Shown: positions 47,848 through 60,826, numbered from the stretch's first letter. The stretch is DNA of 64,000 nucleotides from Denitratisoma sp. (GCA_032027165.1 JAVSMO010000001.1:1538253-1602252), one strand, 5' to 3'. Numbers and translations: made by a program. The notes: generated from the letters alone by a model not told the origin.

Positions 47848-50174
47848 CAGGCGCGCTCCACTTTGATCTCGCCCTGCATCGGGCCGAGGCCGGAAGTCAG
47901 TTCGTGGCCGGCGGCGACACGCACGCAGCCGTCGGGCAATCCGGTATCCAGCTGCACGAGGAGTGTCGCCGTGCCGCCGAGACTGACTTTCACCTGCACG
48001 CCGGCGGAAAGTCCGAGCTTCGCCAGCGTGGCGGCGTTCATGCGCGCGGCAGGCGGCGCCGCGTCGCGTGTCTTCTGCAGCGAGGGCGCGCGGCGCGCCA
48101 GCGGATCGGCGAAATGGATCGGCACGTCGGCCACGCGTTGCAACGCAGGCGCAGTCGCGGCCAGATCGAGAGCGATGCCGTCGGCCCGGTTGCTCAGGCG
48201 CTCGGCCACCGAGGCCGGCTTGCCGCCCAGGATTTCGGCACGCACGGCTTCCGAACTCTCCTGCTCGAACCCGGGTAGTCCGAGCAGGTTACCCAGCACG
48301 CGCAGCACCTTCCAGGCGGGGCGCGTATCTCCCAGCGGCTTGACCACGGCATTGAAACTCTGCACGCGGCCCTCGGTGCTGATGAAGGTGCCGGAGGTTT
48401 CCGTGAATGGCGCGATCGGCAGGATCACATGGGCGTAGTCGACGGCTCGGGTCTTAAACGGCGTCAGCGCTACGACGAGGTCGGCGCCCTTCAGCGCGGC
48501 CAGCGCCTGCTGCGGATTGACACAGTCGAGCTCGGGCTCGGCGTGCAGGACGAAATACGCCTTGCGCGGCTCGGCCAGCATGCGCGCGGCGTTGAGGCCC
48601 GAGGCGCCCGGCACGGCGTTGGCGATGTAGCCGCCGACCGAGTTGGCCGCCTCGCCGAGATAGCCGAAGCGCGCGCCGGTCAGTTCGGCCAGTTTCTGCG
48701 CCAGGCCATGCAGCGTTGCGGACTGTGCATGCTGCTGGGCGAAGTTGCCGAGGAAGATGGCGGTCTTCTCGCCGGATAGCAAGCTCTCGGCGATGGCCTT
48801 CGCCGCGGCCGTCGGCTGCACACCGGCCAGCGCGGCATCGACCGCCGCACCCTTCGCCTCGGCGGCCGCCTTGACAATGCCGGCCAGTTCCGTCGCCAGC
48901 GCCGACGGTGCGACGATCGACTTCGTGTGCAGATTGATCAGCTGGTCGTCGTCGGCGACATGCAGCAGGCAGACGCTGGTGTACTTCTTCGCCGCCTGGC
49001 GCAGGCGCTGGGCGAGCAGCGGATGGTCCTTGCGCAGGAAGCTGCCGACGACCAGCACGCGGTCGAGCGACGGAATGTCGGCGACGGGCAGGCCCAGCCA
49101 GGGCGTCGCGCCCTTGCCGTCAAGGGAAAAGTCAGTCTGGCGGAGACGGCAGTCGACGTTCTCGCTGCCGGCGCCACGGATGAACTTCTGCAGCAGGTGG
49201 AGTTCTTCCAGCGTGGCGTGCGGCGAGGCCAGCGCGCCGATTGCGGCGGCACCGTGCTCGCGCACCACGCGCTTGAGGTCGGTGCCGATGAATTCCAGCG
49301 CCGTCTGCCAATCGACCTCCCGCCATTCGCCGCACTGCTTCAACATCGGCTTCGTCAGGCGCGCTTCCGAATTCAGCGCCTCGTAGGAGAAGCGGTCCTT
49401 GTCCGACAGCCAGCACTCGTTGACGTCCTCGTTCTCCAGCGGCAGGACGCGCAGCACCTTGTCGTGCTTGACCTGGACGATCAGGTTGGCGCCGAGACCG
49501 TCGTGCGGGCTGACCGACTTGCGGCGCGACAACTCCCAGGTGCGGGCGGCAAAGCGGAAGGGCTTCGAGGTCAATGCGCCGACCGGGCAGAGGTCGATGA
49601 CGTTGCCGGACAGTTCCGAATCCACCGTCTTCTCGATGAAGGGCATGATCTCGGCGTGCTCGCCGCGGAAGGCCTGGCCGAGCTCCATCCAGCCGGCAAT
49701 CTCCTGCGTGAAGCGCACGCAGCGCGTGCAGTGGATGCAGCGCGTCATGTCGGTCGAGATGAGCGGGCCGAGATTCTTGTTCACCACCACGCGCTTCTCT
49801 TCCTGGTAGCGCGAGGCGCTCTGGCCATAGCCGACGGAGAGATCCTGCAGCTGGCACTCGCCGCCCTGGTCGCAGATCGGGCAGTCGAGCGGGTGGTTGA
49901 TGAGGAGGAACTCCATCACGCCCTTCTGCGCCTTGACGGCGGCTTCCGAGTGCGTGAACACCTTCATGCCGTTGGTCACCGGCGTGGCGCAGGCCGGCAG
50001 GGGCTTCGGCGCCTTCTCCACCTGCACCAGGCACATGCGGCAGTTGGCGGCGATGGACAGCTTCTTGTGGTAGCAGAAGTGCGGAATGAAGATGCCGAGC
50101 TGGTGGGCGGCATCCATCACGGTGCTGCCGTCGGTCACCTCGGTTTTCCTGCCGTCGATCTCGATTTCCAGCAT
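47847..50174 (-). CDS. nuoG: NADH-quinone oxidoreductase subunit G
   Basis: The 775-residue electron-input subunit begins with a ferredoxin-like domain carrying N1b cysteines ([15 protein letters not shown]) and N4/N5 ligands ([22 protein letters not shown]). A molybdopterin-oxidoreductase-like domain follows. The extra N7 cluster motif found in E. coli (CxxCxxxC after about residue 220) is not seen here, where [15 protein letters not shown] replaces it. The start lies 4 bases past the nuoF stop. Confidence 0.96.
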   Translation of the reverse strand: MLEIEIDGRKTEVTDGSTVMDAAHQLGIFIPHFCYHKKLSIAANCRMCLVQVEKAPKPLPACATPVTNGMKVFTHSEAAVKAQKGVMEFLLINHPLDCPICDQGGECQLQDLSVGYGQSASRYQEEKRVVVNKNLGPLISTDMTRCIHCTRCVRFTQEIAGWMELGQAFRGEHAEIMPFIEKTVDSELSGNVIDLCPVGALTSKPFRFAARTWELSRRKSVSPHDGLGANLIVQVKHDKVLRVLPLENEDVNECWLSDKDRFSYEALNSEARLTKPMLKQCGEWREVDWQTALEFIGTDLKRVVREHGAAAIGALASPHATLEELHLLQKFIRGAGSENVDCRLRQTDFSLDGKGATPWLGLPVADIPSLDRVLVVGSFLRKDHPLLAQRLRQAAKKYTSVCLLHVADDDQLINLHTKSIVAPSALATELAGIVKAAAEAKGAAVDAALAGVQPTAAAKAIAESLLSGEKTAIFLGNFAQQHAQSATLHGLAQKLAELTGARFGYLGEAANSVGGYIANAVPGASGLNAARMLAEPRKAYFVLHAEPELDCVNPQQALAALKGADLVVALTPFKTRAVDYAHVILPIAPFTETSGTFISTEGRVQSFNAVVKPLGDTRPAWKVLRVLGNLLGLPGFEQESSEAVRAEILGGKPASVAERLSNRADGIALDLAATAPALQRVADVPIHFADPLARRAPSLQKTRDAAPPAARMNAATLAKLGLSAGVQVKVSLGGTATLLVQLDTGLPDGCVRVAAGHELTSGLGPMQGEIKVERA

Positions 50175-50178
50175 TTCG

Positions 50179-51492
50179 CTACGCCGCCTTGAAGAAGCCG
50201 CTGCCCGCGCGCTGCACGTCCTCGGGCACCAGGCATTTCTTGTTCTGGATGTGGTATTCGAATTCCGCGCCGAAGTGCTTGATGAAGCTCTTCACCGGCA
50301 TGGAGGCCGCGTCGCCGAGGGCGCAGATGGTGCGGCCCATGATGTTGTCGGTGACGCTGTTGAGGAGGTCGAGGTCCTCGGGGCGCCCCTCGCCGTGCTC
50401 GATGCGGTGCACGACGCGGTAGAGCCAGCCGGTGCCCTCGCGGCATGGCGTGCACTGGCCGCAGGATTCCTCGAAGTAGAAGTAGGACAGGCGCTCGAGC
50501 GCCTTCACCATGCAGGTGGTCTCGTCCATGACGATGACGGCGCCGGAGCCGAGCATCGAGCCGGCTTTGGCGATCGAGTCGTAGTCGAGCGTGCACTCCA
50601 TGATGACCTCGGCCGGAAGCACCGGCGCGGAGGAGCCGCCGGGGATCACCGCCTTCAGCTTGCGGCCGCCTCGCATGCCGCCCGCCAACGCGAGCAGGTC
50701 CTTGAACGGCGTGCCCATCGGCACCTCGAAATTGCCGGGCCGGTTGACGTGGCCGGAAACGGAGAACAGCTTGGTGCCGCCGTTGTTCGGCTTGCCCAGC
50801 TCGAGGAACTTGTCGCCGCCCTCGTTGATGATGTACGGCACCGAGGCGAAGGTCTCGGTGTTGTTGATGGTGGTCGGCTTGCCGTAGAGGCCGAAGCTGG
50901 CCGGAAACGGCGGCTTGAAGCGCGGCTGGCCCTTCTTGCCCTCGATGGACTCGAGCAGCGCGGTTTCCTCGCCGCAGATGTAGGCGCCGTAGCCGTGGTG
51001 CGCCTGCAGCTCGAAGCTGAAATCGGAGCCGAGGATGTTATCCCCAAGCAGCTTCGCGGCGCGCGCCTCATCGAGGGCCTCCTCGAAGCGCTTGTAGATC
51101 TCCCAGATCTCGCCGTGTATGTAGTTGTAGCCGCGTGCGCAGCCCATGGCGTAGCCGGCGATGATCATGCCCTCGATCACCATGTGCGGGTTCCAGCGCA
51201 GGATGTCGCGATCCTTGAAGGTGCCCGGCTCGCCCTCGTCGGAGTTGCAGACGACGTACTTGGCGCCGGGGAACTGGCGCGGCATGAAGCTCCACTTCAG
51301 GCCGGTCGGAAAGCCGGCGCCGCCGCGGCCGCGCAGCGAGGACTTCTTCAACTCGCCGACGATCTGGTCGGCGGGAATCTTCTCGTTGATGATCTTCTTC
51401 AATGCCGCGTAGCCGCCGCGCTTGACGTACTCGGCGAGTCGCCAGCTGCGCTCGCCCTCTTCCGCATTCAGGATGAAGCCGAGGGCGCCCAT
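50179..51492 (-). CDS. nuoF: NADH-quinone oxidoreductase subunit F
   Basis: The 437-residue flavoprotein binds FMN and NADH through [14 protein letters not shown] and the GxGAY-type [13 protein letters not shown], and carries the N3 cluster motif [12 protein letters not shown]. It accepts electrons from NADH. The ATG at 51492 overlaps the nuoE stop by one base; the longer frame to 51723 is inside nuoE. Confidence 0.97.
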   Translation of the reverse strand: MGALGFILNAEEGERSWRLAEYVKRGGYAALKKIINEKIPADQIVGELKKSSLRGRGGAGFPTGLKWSFMPRQFPGAKYVVCNSDEGEPGTFKDRDILRWNPHMVIEGMIIAGYAMGCARGYNYIHGEIWEIYKRFEEALDEARAAKLLGDNILGSDFSFELQAHHGYGAYICGEETALLESIEGKKGQPRFKPPFPASFGLYGKPTTINNTETFASVPYIINEGGDKFLELGKPNNGGTKLFSVSGHVNRPGNFEVPMGTPFKDLLALAGGMRGGRKLKAVIPGGSSAPVLPAEVIMECTLDYDSIAKAGSMLGSGAVIVMDETTCMVKALERLSYFYFEESCGQCTPCREGTGWLYRVVHRIEHGEGRPEDLDLLNSVTDNIMGRTICALGDAASMPVKSFIKHFGAEFEYHIQNKKCLVPEDVQRAGSGFFKAA

Positions 51493-51965
51493 CACTTGCA
51501 CTCCCCGAGCAGCGCGTCGATCTGCTCCGGCTGCATGAAGCTGCACATGCGCACGTTGTTCACCAGCATCACCGGCGCGTCGCCGCAGGCGCCCATGCAC
51601 TCGCCCTCCTTCAGGGTGAACCTGCCGTCGGCGGTGGTCTCGTTGAAGCCGATGCCGAGCTTCTGCTTGAGATAGTCGGCGGCATGCACGCCGCCTGACA
51701 GCGCGCAAGGCAGGTTGGTGCACACGGTGATCTTGTACTTTCCGACCGGGGCGAGGTCGTACATGTTGTAGAAGCTCGCCACCTCGTAGACCGCCACCGG
51801 CGCCATGCCGAGGTATCGCGCCACCTCCTCCATGGTCTCGGTGGACAGCCAGCCCAGCTCCATCTGGGCGATGGCCAGCGCGCCCATCACGGCAGACTGT
51901 TTCTGGTCCGCCGGGTACTTGGCGATCTCGCGGTCGATTTTCTGCAGTGCGTCCTGGCTCAGCAT
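51492..51965 (-). CDS. nuoE: NADH-quinone oxidoreductase subunit E
   Basis: The 157-residue thioredoxin-like subunit ligates the 2Fe-2S cluster N1a with CTNLPC and CMGACG. It sits beside the FMN of NuoF and may act as an electron sink. The ATG at 51965 gives [11 protein letters not shown]; the longer frame begins within nuoD. Confidence 0.95.
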   Translation of the reverse strand: MLSQDALQKIDREIAKYPADQKQSAVMGALAIAQMELGWLSTETMEEVARYLGMAPVAVYEVASFYNMYDLAPVGKYKITVCTNLPCALSGGVHAADYLKQKLGIGFNETTADGRFTLKEGECMGACGDAPVMLVNNVRMCSFMQPEQIDALLGECK

Positions 51966-51978
51966 GGTCTTCTCAAGG

Positions 51979-53232
51979 CTATCGGTCCGTGTCGCCCAGC
52001 ACCAGGTCGATGGTGCCGATGATGGCCGTCGCATCGGCGATCATGTGTCCCTTCGCCATCTCGTCGGTGGCGGCGAGGTGCGGGAAACCGGGCGAGCGCA
52101 GCTTGATGCGGTAGGGCTTGTTGCCACCGTCGGAGATGGCGTACACGCCGAACTCGCCCTTCGGGTGCTCGATCGCGGCATAGGCCTCGCCGGGCGGCAC
52201 GTGCATACCTTCGGTGAACAGCTTGAAGTGATGGATCAGCTCTTCCATGCTGGCCTTCATCTTCTCGCGCGGGGGGGGCGCCACCTTGTGGTTGTCGGTG
52301 ATCACCGGACCGGGGTTCTGGCGCAGCCAGTCAATGCACTGCCTGACGATGCGGTTGGCCTGGCGCATCTCTTCGATGCGCACGAGATAACGGTCGTAGC
52401 AGTCGCCGTTCACGCCGACCGGCACGTCGAACTCCATGCGGTCATAGACCTCGTAGGGCTGCTTCTTGCGGAGGTCCCACTCGACGCCGGAGCCGCGCAG
52501 CATGGGCCCGGAGAAGCCGAGCGCCAGCGCACGCTCGGGCGAAACCACGCCGATGCCGACGGTGCGCTGCTTCCAGATGCGGTTGTCGGTAAGCAGCGTC
52601 TCGTATTCGTCGACGTAGGCCGGGAACCGGTTGGTGAAGTCCTCGAGGAAGTCGAGCAGCGAGCCCTGGCGCGCCTCGTTCAGACGCTTCACGGTCTCTG
52701 CGTTCTTGAACTTGTTCTCTTCGTACTGCGGCATGCGGTCGGGCAGGTCGCGATAGACGCCGCCCGGCCGGTAGTAGGCGGCGTGCAGCCGGGCGCCGGA
52801 GACGGCCTCGTACACATCCATCAGGTCCTCCCGCTCGCGGAAGGTGTACAACACCATGGTCATGGCGCCGATGTCGAGGGCGTGGGTGCCGATGTTCAGC
52901 AGGTGGTTCAGGATGCGCGTCACCTCGTCCATCATGACGCGGATGTACTGGGCGCGGATCGGCACCTCGATGCCGAGCAGCTTCTCCACCGCCATCACGT
53001 AAGCGTGCTCGTTGCACATCATCGAGACGTAGTCGAGGCGGTCCAGGTAAGGCACTGTCTGCAGCCAGGTCTTGGTCTCGGCAAGCTTCTCGGTGGCGCG
53101 GTGCAGTAGGCCGATGTGCGGGTCGGCGCGGACGATCACTTCGCCGTCGAGTTCGAGCACCAGTCGCAGCACACCGTGCGCCGCCGGATGCTGGGGCCCG
53201 AAGTTGATGGTGTAGTTTCTGATTTCAGCCAT
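51979..53232 (-). CDS. nuoD: NADH-quinone oxidoreductase subunit D
   Basis: The 417-residue 49-kDa-type subunit lines the quinone site with the conserved His in [14 protein letters not shown] and the tyrosine segment of SMMCNEHAY. It starts at ATG 53232, overlapping nuoC by 8 bases. NuoC and NuoD are separate proteins here, unlike the fused NuoCD of E. coli. Confidence 0.97.
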   Translation of the reverse strand: MAEIRNYTINFGPQHPAAHGVLRLVLELDGEVIVRADPHIGLLHRATEKLAETKTWLQTVPYLDRLDYVSMMCNEHAYVMAVEKLLGIEVPIRAQYIRVMMDEVTRILNHLLNIGTHALDIGAMTMVLYTFREREDLMDVYEAVSGARLHAAYYRPGGVYRDLPDRMPQYEENKFKNAETVKRLNEARQGSLLDFLEDFTNRFPAYVDEYETLLTDNRIWKQRTVGIGVVSPERALALGFSGPMLRGSGVEWDLRKKQPYEVYDRMEFDVPVGVNGDCYDRYLVRIEEMRQANRIVRQCIDWLRQNPGPVITDNHKVAPPPREKMKASMEELIHHFKLFTEGMHVPPGEAYAAIEHPKGEFGVYAISDGGNKPYRIKLRSPGFPHLAATDEMAKGHMIADATAIIGTIDLVLGDTDR

Positions 53233-53830
53233 GGCCGACATCCCCATAGCTGTCCTCGCGGATGATTCGCGGCGTGTTCTCGCGCGGCTCGATGGTCACC
53301 GGCTGGTAGACGACGCGGCGCTGGTCGGGGTCGTAGCGCATCTCGACGTAGCCGGAAATCGGGAAGTCCTTGCGGAAGGGGTGGCCGACGAAGCCGTAGT
53401 CGGAAAGAATGCGGCGCAGGTCGGGGTGGCCCTCGAAGAGGATGCCATAGAGGTCGAAGGCCTCGCGCTCGTACCAGTTGGCACTGTTCCACAGGCCGAC
53501 CACCGAGGGCAGCACCGGGAAGCCGTCGTCCGGTGCGAAGACGCGCAGCCGCAGGCGCCAGTTCTTCGACACCGAAGTCAGGTGGCATACCGCGGCGAAG
53601 CGCGGGCCGCTCCAGGCGCCTTCGCCCCAGGTCGAGTAGTCGACGCCGGTGAGGTCCATCAGCTGCTCGAAACGAAGATCGGGGTGGTCGCGCAGGATGC
53701 GCGCGGTCTCGAGGTAATGCCCTGCAGCCACTTCGAGGGTGACTTCGCCGAGGGCTGTCCTGAGGCTGGCGATACGGTCGCCAAGCACGTTATGCAGGTT
53801 CTGGCAAAGGGCTTCCAGCTTGGCGCTCAT
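53225..53830 (-). CDS. nuoC: NADH-quinone oxidoreductase subunit C
   Basis: The 201-residue 30-kDa-type subunit contains the signature [20 protein letters not shown] and the [12 protein letters not shown] end of the domain. It packs against NuoD in the hydrophilic arm and has no cofactor of its own. Confidence 0.96.
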   Translation of the reverse strand: MSAKLEALCQNLHNVLGDRIASLRTALGEVTLEVAAGHYLETARILRDHPDLRFEQLMDLTGVDYSTWGEGAWSGPRFAAVCHLTSVSKNWRLRLRVFAPDDGFPVLPSVVGLWNSANWYEREAFDLYGILFEGHPDLRRILSDYGFVGHPFRKDFPISGYVEMRYDPDQRRVVYQPVTIEPRENTPRIIREDSYGDVGHG

Positions 53831-53851
53831 GTTATTCGGCGTCGATTGTTT

Positions 53852-54328
53852 TCAGCGGGCTATGGTGGAAGTGCGCTTGATCTTGTTCTGCAACTGAATA
53901 AGACCGTAGAGCAGCGCTTCCGCCGTCGGCGGACAGCCCGGCACGTACACGTCTACCGGCACGATGCGGTCGCAGCCGCGCACGACGGAGTAGGAATAGT
54001 GGTAATAGCCGCCGCCGTTGGCGCAGGAACCCATCGACAACACCCAGCGCGGCTCGGCCATCTGGTCGTACACCTTGCGCAGGGCCGGCGCCATCTTGTT
54101 GGTCAGGGTGCCGGCAACGATCATCACGTCGGACTGGCGCGGGCTGGGGCGGAAGACGATGCCGAAGCGGTCGAGGTCGTAGCGCGAGCAACCGGCGTGG
54201 ATCATCTCGACGGCGCAACAGGCGAGGCCGAAGGTCATCGGCCACATCGAGCCGGTGCGCGTCCAGTTGATGACAGTATCGAGGGTGGTGGTGACGAAGC
54301 CCTTTTCCAGTACGCCTTCGATACTCAT
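53852..54328 (-). CDS. nuoB: NADH-quinone oxidoreductase subunit B
   Basis: The 158-residue subunit holds the terminal 4Fe-4S cluster N2 with adjacent cysteines in [12 protein letters not shown], then C in [15 protein letters not shown] and [12 protein letters not shown]. It hands electrons to quinone at the interface with NuoD and NuoH. Confidence 0.97.
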   Translation of the reverse strand: MSIEGVLEKGFVTTTLDTVINWTRTGSMWPMTFGLACCAVEMIHAGCSRYDLDRFGIVFRPSPRQSDVMIVAGTLTNKMAPALRKVYDQMAEPRWVLSMGSCANGGGYYHYSYSVVRGCDRIVPVDVYVPGCPPTAEALLYGLIQLQNKIKRTSTIAR

Positions 54329-54335
54329 GGCCTGC

Positions 54336-54710
54336 TCACTCCCAGTCCAGTGCGCCCTTGGCCCAGGCGTAGACGTAGCCGATGGCCAGGATGCCGACGA
54401 AAATCATCATCTCGAAGAAACCGAACATCCGCATCGTGTCCGAGGCAACGATATCCTTGAAGATTACCGCCCAGGGAAAGAGGAAGGCGATTTCCAGGTC
54501 GAACAGAATAAATATGATGGCGATCAGGTAGAAGCGCACGTCGAACTTCATGCGCGCGTCTTCGAAGGCCTCGAAACCGCATTCGAAAGGGGAGAGTTTC
54601 TCGCTGTCGGGACGATTCGGGGCAACGAGCCAGCCGAGGAGGATGGGGGCACACCCGAAGGCCAGGCCGACGAGTATGAAAACGAGGACAGGAAAGTAGT
54701 TTTCCAACAT
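54336..54710 (-). CDS. nuoA: NADH-quinone oxidoreductase subunit A
   Basis: The 124-residue ND3-type subunit has three helices and the conserved [18 protein letters not shown] loop and [10 protein letters not shown] segment. The ATG at 54710 gives [13 protein letters not shown]; the upstream GTG reading is less likely. It heads the nuo operon about 100 bases after tRNA-Leu, with which it may be co-transcribed. Confidence 0.95.
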   Translation of the reverse strand: MLENYFPVLVFILVGLAFGCAPILLGWLVAPNRPDSEKLSPFECGFEAFEDARMKFDVRFYLIAIIFILFDLEIAFLFPWAVIFKDIVASDTMRMFGFFEMMIFVGILAIGYVYAWAKGALDWE

Positions 54711-54719
54711 AATCTGCGC

Positions 54720-54732
54720 GGAAGGTCCTTCC
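54720..54732 (-). repeat. inverted repeat upstream of nuoA
   Basis: GGAAGG-T-CCTTCC (54720-54732) is a perfect 6-bp inverted repeat with one central base, 10 bases before the nuoA ATG. It may be a small hairpin near the ribosome site or a protein site. Confidence 0.35.
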
Positions 54733-54812
54733 AACCATTCCGCCGAGCCCTTCGCGTTCCTGCTGCAAATCGAGCCTGCCGGCTGAATGCCGGACAGGTC
54801 TCAGAGGATTCC

Positions 54813-54897
54813 TGGTGCCGACGGTGAGACTCGAACTCACACGGCTTTCGCCACTACCCCCTCAAGATAGCGTGTCTACCAATTTCACCACGTCGGC
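54813..54897 (-). tRNA. tRNA-Leu (GAG anticodon)
   Basis: An 85-nt class II tRNA on the minus strand: acceptor arms GCCGACG and CGTCGGC, anticodon stem CTATC/GGTAG with loop TTGAGGG (anticodon GAG), a variable arm and T arm GTGAG-TTCGAGT-CTCAC, discriminator A and encoded CCA. It reads CUC/CUU and lies upstream of the nuo operon. Confidence 0.95.
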
Positions 54898-54952
54898 ATC
54901 TAATCCGCGGTTCCGCCACTCTATGTGGCAAAGCCACTAATTCTTATGACGA

Positions 54953-54982
54953 CGCAAAAAGAAATTATACCCTCTTTTTGCG
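54953..54982 (-). terminator. hairpin after secG, with -10 box in its loop
   Basis: The arms CGCAAAAAGA and TCTTTTTGCG form a perfect 10-bp stem with a 10-base loop on the minus strand, just downstream of secG. The loop contains TATAAT. Confidence 0.6.
54964..54969 (-). promoter_or_regulatory. predicted promoter of tRNA-Leu / nuo
   Basis: A perfect TATAAT on the minus strand, about 67 bases before the tRNA-Leu 5' end. The -35 region is weak. Confidence 0.5.
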
Positions 54983-54994
54983 CCGCAACATCAC

Positions 54995-55357
54995 CTACTT
55001 CGGAATTTCCTTTGCTTTCGAGCCCGCATCGCCCACCGGCTGGGCTGGAGCCGGAGTAGCCGGCGCTGCAGGCTGGGTATTCACCTGCTCCATGACGCTG
55101 GTGGGCGCCTGGGTGCGATTCGTTGCGATATAGCTCAGGCCCAGGCTGGTCAGGAAGAAAACCGTGGCCAGTATGCCCGTCGTACGGCTCAGGAAATTGG
55201 CCGAGCCCGAGGCGCCAAACAGGCTGCCCGAAGAGCCGCTGCCGAAGGCCGCACCCATGTCGGCCCCCTTGCCGTGCTGCAAAAGCACCAGGCCGATGAT
55301 GGCTGCTCCCACCAGAATATGCACCGTGAGGATCAGGGGGAAAAGAATACCGTCCAT
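54995..55357 (-). CDS. secG: preprotein translocase subunit SecG
   Basis: The 120-residue protein has two membrane helices (FPLILTVHILVGAAIIGLVLL and GILATVFFLTSLGLSYIA) separated by a Gly/Ser-rich loop with LLQHGKGADMGAAFG, the SecG signature, and a Pro/Ala-rich tail. It stimulates protein export through SecYEG. The ATG at 55357 was chosen over the TTG two codons upstream. It follows tpiA by 19 bases, an arrangement common in proteobacteria. Confidence 0.95.
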   Translation of the reverse strand: MDGILFPLILTVHILVGAAIIGLVLLQHGKGADMGAAFGSGSSGSLFGASGSANFLSRTTGILATVFFLTSLGLSYIATNRTQAPTSVMEQVNTQPAAPATPAPAQPVGDAGSKAKEIPK

Positions 55358-55376
55358 TGCCAATCCGATCGTTAAG

Positions 55377-56129
55377 TTAGGCTGCCGCCAGGCAGATCGC
55401 CAGAAAATCCTGCGCCACCAGGGAAGCGCCGCCGATCAGGCCGCCGTCGATGTCGGCCATGCCGAACAACTCGGCGGCATTCTGCGGCTTGACGCTGCCG
55501 CCATAAAGAATCTGCATGCGCTGCGCCAGGATCGCATCGCTCTGGGCCAGCCGTTCGCGGATGAAGGCGTGCACGTCCTGGGCTTGCTGCGGCGAAGCGG
55601 TACGCCCCGTTCCAATAGCCCATACCGGTTCGTAGGCGATGACGGCATTGGCAAAACCGCGCACGCCGGCCGCCTGAAGTACAGCGTCAAACTGGGCGGC
55701 AATCACCTGCTCGGTGACATTCCCCTCACGCTGCTCCAGCGTCTCTCCCAGGCAGAGGATCGGCGTCAGACCGCCCTGCACCGCCGCGACGAATTTCGCC
55801 GCCACGGCTTCGTTGCTCTCGCCATACAGACTGCGCCTCTCGGAGTGGCCGACGATGACGTAACGACAGCCGAAATCGACCAGCATGGCTGCGCTGACTT
55901 CACCGGTATAGGCGCCCTGGACATGCTCCGACAGTGTCTGACCACCCCAGGCGATCGCCGTACCCTTCAGCAGTTCCTGCGTCTGGGCCAGATAGGGAAA
56001 GGGGACGCAGACGGCGCAGTCGGCCTTGCCGCCCTTGCCGATGGCCTGAACCAGGCTCTGCAACAGATCGCGATTGCGGGCCAGGCCGCCGTGCATTTTC
56101 CAGTTGCCTGCCACGAGTTTGCGTCGCAT
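55377..56129 (-). CDS. tpiA: triosephosphate isomerase
   Basis: The 250-residue TIM-barrel enzyme has catalytic residues in LVAGNWKMHG (Lys), VIVGHSERR (His) and IAYEPVWAIGTG (Glu), and the phosphate loop LYGGSVKP. It interconverts dihydroxyacetone phosphate and glyceraldehyde 3-phosphate. The ATG at 56129 matches the family start; the longer frame adds MTNLGSGCF. Confidence 0.97.
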   Translation of the reverse strand: MRRKLVAGNWKMHGGLARNRDLLQSLVQAIGKGGKADCAVCVPFPYLAQTQELLKGTAIAWGGQTLSEHVQGAYTGEVSAAMLVDFGCRYVIVGHSERRSLYGESNEAVAAKFVAAVQGGLTPILCLGETLEQREGNVTEQVIAAQFDAVLQAAGVRGFANAVIAYEPVWAIGTGRTASPQQAQDVHAFIRERLAQSDAILAQRMQILYGGSVKPQNAAELFGMADIDGGLIGGASLVAQDFLAICLAAA

Positions 56130-56206
56130 GAAACAGCCCGATCCCAAGTTCGTCAAAAGCCTGAGATTTTAGCGCCTTGACACTCTTCGGTCAAATCAAA
56201 ACCCGA

Positions 56207-56656
56207 TCAGGCAGCGGGGGGCACGCGCAGCCAGAAGGTGGCGGGGCCGTCGTTGGTCAGACTGACCTGCATTTCGGCACCAAAGCGTCCGCTGGCGGTC
56301 CCTGCATGGATTCCGGCCGCGCGGGACACGAGGAAGTCGAACAGCCGCCGGCCCTCCTTCGGCGGCGCTGCAGGGGTAAAGCTGGGGCGGTTGCCGCTGT
56401 TGGTATCGGCGGCGAGGGTAAATTGCGGCACCAACAGAAGACCGCCGCCGACGTCTCGCAGGCTCAGGTTCATCTTGCCCAGCTTATCGGAGAAGACACG
56501 GTAGTTGAGCAGGCGTTCGAGCAGGCGGCCAGCGCTCGCCTCGTCGTCGCCCCGCTCGGCGCAGACCAGCACCAGAAGGCCCCGACCGATGACGCCGACG
56601 GTTTCACCGCCGATATCGATGCGCGCCGAGGAGACGCGCTGCAGCAGGCCGATCAC
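56207..56656 (-). CDS. dtd: D-aminoacyl-tRNA deacylase
   Basis: The 149-residue protein shows the Dtd motifs [10 protein letters not shown] at the start, the catalytic-threonine region [19 protein letters not shown] and the Gly-cisPro region TNDGPATFW. It removes D-amino acids mischarged on tRNA. The start is GTG at 56656 inside a GTGA overlap with the glmM stop; longer frames run inside glmM. Confidence 0.93.
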   Translation of the reverse strand: MIGLLQRVSSARIDIGGETVGVIGRGLLVLVCAERGDDEASAGRLLERLLNYRVFSDKLGKMNLSLRDVGGGLLLVPQFTLAADTNSGNRPSFTPAAPPKEGRRLFDFLVSRAAGIHAGTASGRFGAEMQVSLTNDGPATFWLRVPPAA

Positions 56657-58005
56657 GCCACTGCGCGCTGGATGACTTCGGCGATGCCCCTCGCCAGGCT
56701 CGCCACCTGCTGCGCCTCGCGCCCTTCGACCATCACGCGCAACAGCGGCTCGGTACCGGAGGCACGCAGCAGCACGCGCCCGGAATCGCCCAGCTCTCTT
56801 TCCGCGGCGAGCCGCGCCGATTCGATCTCGGGGCGATCCTGCCAGTCGAAGCCGTTGGGCAACCTGACGTTCACCAGAGTCTGTGGATACAGCGCCAGGT
56901 CGGCGCAAGCCGCCTCCAGGGTGGCATGCTGCAACCGCAGCGCCGCCAACACCTGCAGGGCGGAGACGATGCCATCCCCCGTGGTATGGCGGTCGAGGCA
57001 GATGATGTGGCCGGAATTCTCGCCGCCCAGCTTCCAGCCGCGCTCGATCAGCGTTTCCAGGACATAGCGGTCGCCGACCCTGGCGCGCACGATCGGCACC
57101 CCCAACCTGGCCAGCGCATGTTCCATGCCCAGGTTGGTCATCAGCGTACCCACCACGCCGACCAGTCCGCCGTTCTCCAGACGGCTACGGGCAATGACGT
57201 AGAGCAGCTGGTCACCGTCGTAGAGGCGTCCTTTTCCGTCCACCATCATGACCCGGTCGCCGTCTCCGTCGAGCGCGATGCCGAGATCGGCGCCCTGCGC
57301 CACCACCGCCTGCTGCAGTGCCTGCGGCGATGTGGCGCCAACCTGGTCGTTGATGTTGAGGCCGTCCGGCTCGGCGCCGATGGCATGCACTTCGGCGCCC
57401 AGTTCGTGGAACACCTTCGGTGCGATGTGGTAGGCCGCGCCGTGGGCACAGTCGACCACGATCTTCAAGCCGCGCAGGTCGAGCTCGGCGGGAAAGGTGC
57501 TCTTGCAGAACTCGATGTAGCGTCCGGCGGCATCTTCGACGCGTCGCGCCTTGCCGAGTTGTGCCGGAGCAGCGCAGCCCATCGGCTGCTCCAGGCGCGA
57601 CTCGATCTCCGCCTCCACCGCGTCGGGCAGCTTGGTGCCGGCGGCGGAGAAGAACTTGATGCCGTTGTCTGGATAAGGATTGTGCGAGGCAGAGATGACC
57701 ACGCCGGCCTGCAATCTGAGGGCGCGGGTCAGGTAGGCGATGGCCGGCGTCGGCAGCGGGCCCGTCAGCATGACGTCCACCCCGGCCGCGGCGAAGCCGG
57801 CTTCCAGCGCCGCTTCCAGCATATAACCGGAAATGCGCGTGTCCTTGCCGATCAGTACGGCCGGATGTTCCCCTGAAGGAAGATGTTCGCGCGCCACCAA
57901 TGTGGTGCCGGCGGCGTAGCCCAGGCGCATGACAAAGTCGGGCGTGATGGGCGCTTCTCCCACCGTGCCGCGCACGCCGTCCGTGCCGAAATATTTTCTG
58001 GTCAT
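56653..58005 (-). CDS. glmM: phosphoglucosamine mutase
   Basis: The 450-residue alpha-D-phosphohexomutase begins [20 protein letters not shown], has the catalytic phosphoserine loop [14 protein letters not shown], the metal loop ALDGDGDRV and the C-terminal phosphate loop [15 protein letters not shown]. It makes glucosamine-1-phosphate for peptidoglycan and LPS. It starts 4 bases after folP and overlaps dtd. Confidence 0.97.
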   Translation of the reverse strand: MTRKYFGTDGVRGTVGEAPITPDFVMRLGYAAGTTLVAREHLPSGEHPAVLIGKDTRISGYMLEAALEAGFAAAGVDVMLTGPLPTPAIAYLTRALRLQAGVVISASHNPYPDNGIKFFSAAGTKLPDAVEAEIESRLEQPMGCAAPAQLGKARRVEDAAGRYIEFCKSTFPAELDLRGLKIVVDCAHGAAYHIAPKVFHELGAEVHAIGAEPDGLNINDQVGATSPQALQQAVVAQGADLGIALDGDGDRVMMVDGKGRLYDGDQLLYVIARSRLENGGLVGVVGTLMTNLGMEHALARLGVPIVRARVGDRYVLETLIERGWKLGGENSGHIICLDRHTTGDGIVSALQVLAALRLQHATLEAACADLALYPQTLVNVRLPNGFDWQDRPEIESARLAAERELGDSGRVLLRASGTEPLLRVMVEGREAQQVASLARGIAEVIQRAVA

Positions 58006-58009
58006 GCCT

Positions 58010-58843
58010 TCAATCCTTCGCCGCGACGGCCTGCCAAACCGCCAATGCATCTCGCGTTGCCGCCACATCATGAACGCGCAGGATTTTAGCCCCATTCTGC
58101 GCGGCGAGGAGCGCCGCCGCCAAGCTCGCCGTGTCGCGCTGGCTGACTTTCCTCCCGGTGATCTCGCCGAGCATGGACTTGCGCGACAGGCCGGCCAGCA
58201 CGCAGGCGCCCAGGTTGCCGAAGCGCGCCAGTTGCCGCAGCAGGGCCAGATTGTGCTCTAGCCGCTTGCCGAAGCCGAAGCCGGGGTCGACGATGATGCG
58301 CTCGGCGGCGATGCCCGCCGCCTGTGCCGCCGCCACACGCAGCCCGAGAAAATCGCGCACCTCCGCCACGACATCGCCGTAGCGCGGGTCGGCCTGCATG
58401 GTGCGCGGCTCGCCCTGCATGTGCATCAGGCAGACGGCCGCGCCCGATTCCGCCGCCGCCTCCTGTGCCCCGGGCGCCTGCAAGGCGGCGATATCGTTGA
58501 TGATTGAAGCGCCCGCTGCGACGGCCCGGCGCATCACCTCGGGTTTCATCGTGTCGATCGAGAGCGGGATGCCGTCGCCGGCCAACGCCTCGACCACCGG
58601 CAGGACTCGGCGCAGCTCTTCTTCCACAGTGACGGATTGCGCGCCCGGCCGCGAGGATTCGCCGCCGATATCGAGGATGTCGGCCCCCTCCTCGACCAGT
58701 TGCCGCGCATGCGCGACGGCCTGCGCCGGATCGAAGTAGCGCCCGCCGTCGGAAAACGAGTCCGGCGTGACGTTGACGATGCCCATCACGAGCGGACGCG
58801 CGAGGGACAGGCGGAACGTGCCGCAAACGAGATGAGTGGGCAT
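58010..58843 (-). CDS. folP: dihydropteroate synthase
   Basis: The 277-residue TIM-barrel enzyme carries [16 protein letters not shown] (pterin-phosphate and metal site), [11 protein letters not shown] and the C-terminal [12 protein letters not shown]. It condenses p-aminobenzoate with dihydropterin pyrophosphate for folate and is the sulfonamide target. The ATG at 58843 is only six bases after a strong ftsH terminator hairpin, and no Shine-Dalgarno lies between, so initiation may be weak or dependent on structure opening. Confidence 0.95.
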   Translation of the reverse strand: MPTHLVCGTFRLSLARPLVMGIVNVTPDSFSDGGRYFDPAQAVAHARQLVEEGADILDIGGESSRPGAQSVTVEEELRRVLPVVEALAGDGIPLSIDTMKPEVMRRAVAAGASIINDIAALQAPGAQEAAAESGAAVCLMHMQGEPRTMQADPRYGDVVAEVRDFLGLRVAAAQAAGIAAERIIVDPGFGFGKRLEHNLALLRQLARFGNLGACVLAGLSRKSMLGEITGRKVSQRDTASLAAALLAAQNGAKILRVHDVAATRDALAVWQAVAAKD

Positions 58844-58849
58844 AAAACA

Positions 58850-58877
58850 AGGCCGGATCGGTTGCCCGATCCGGCCT
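58850..58877 (-). terminator. strong terminator after ftsH, adjacent to folP start
   Basis: The 12-bp stem AGGCCGGATCGG/CCGATCCGGCCT with a 4-base loop is followed by TGTTTT on the minus strand, then the folP ATG six bases later. Confidence 0.85.
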
Positions 58878-58895
58878 CTTGTCAATAGAATCGGA

Positions 58896-60776
<1,881 letters not shown>

Positions 60777-60826
60777 GCGGTTCCTCTATGGCCCGTCAGG
60801 GGCCCGACAAACAATACGACCGATGC

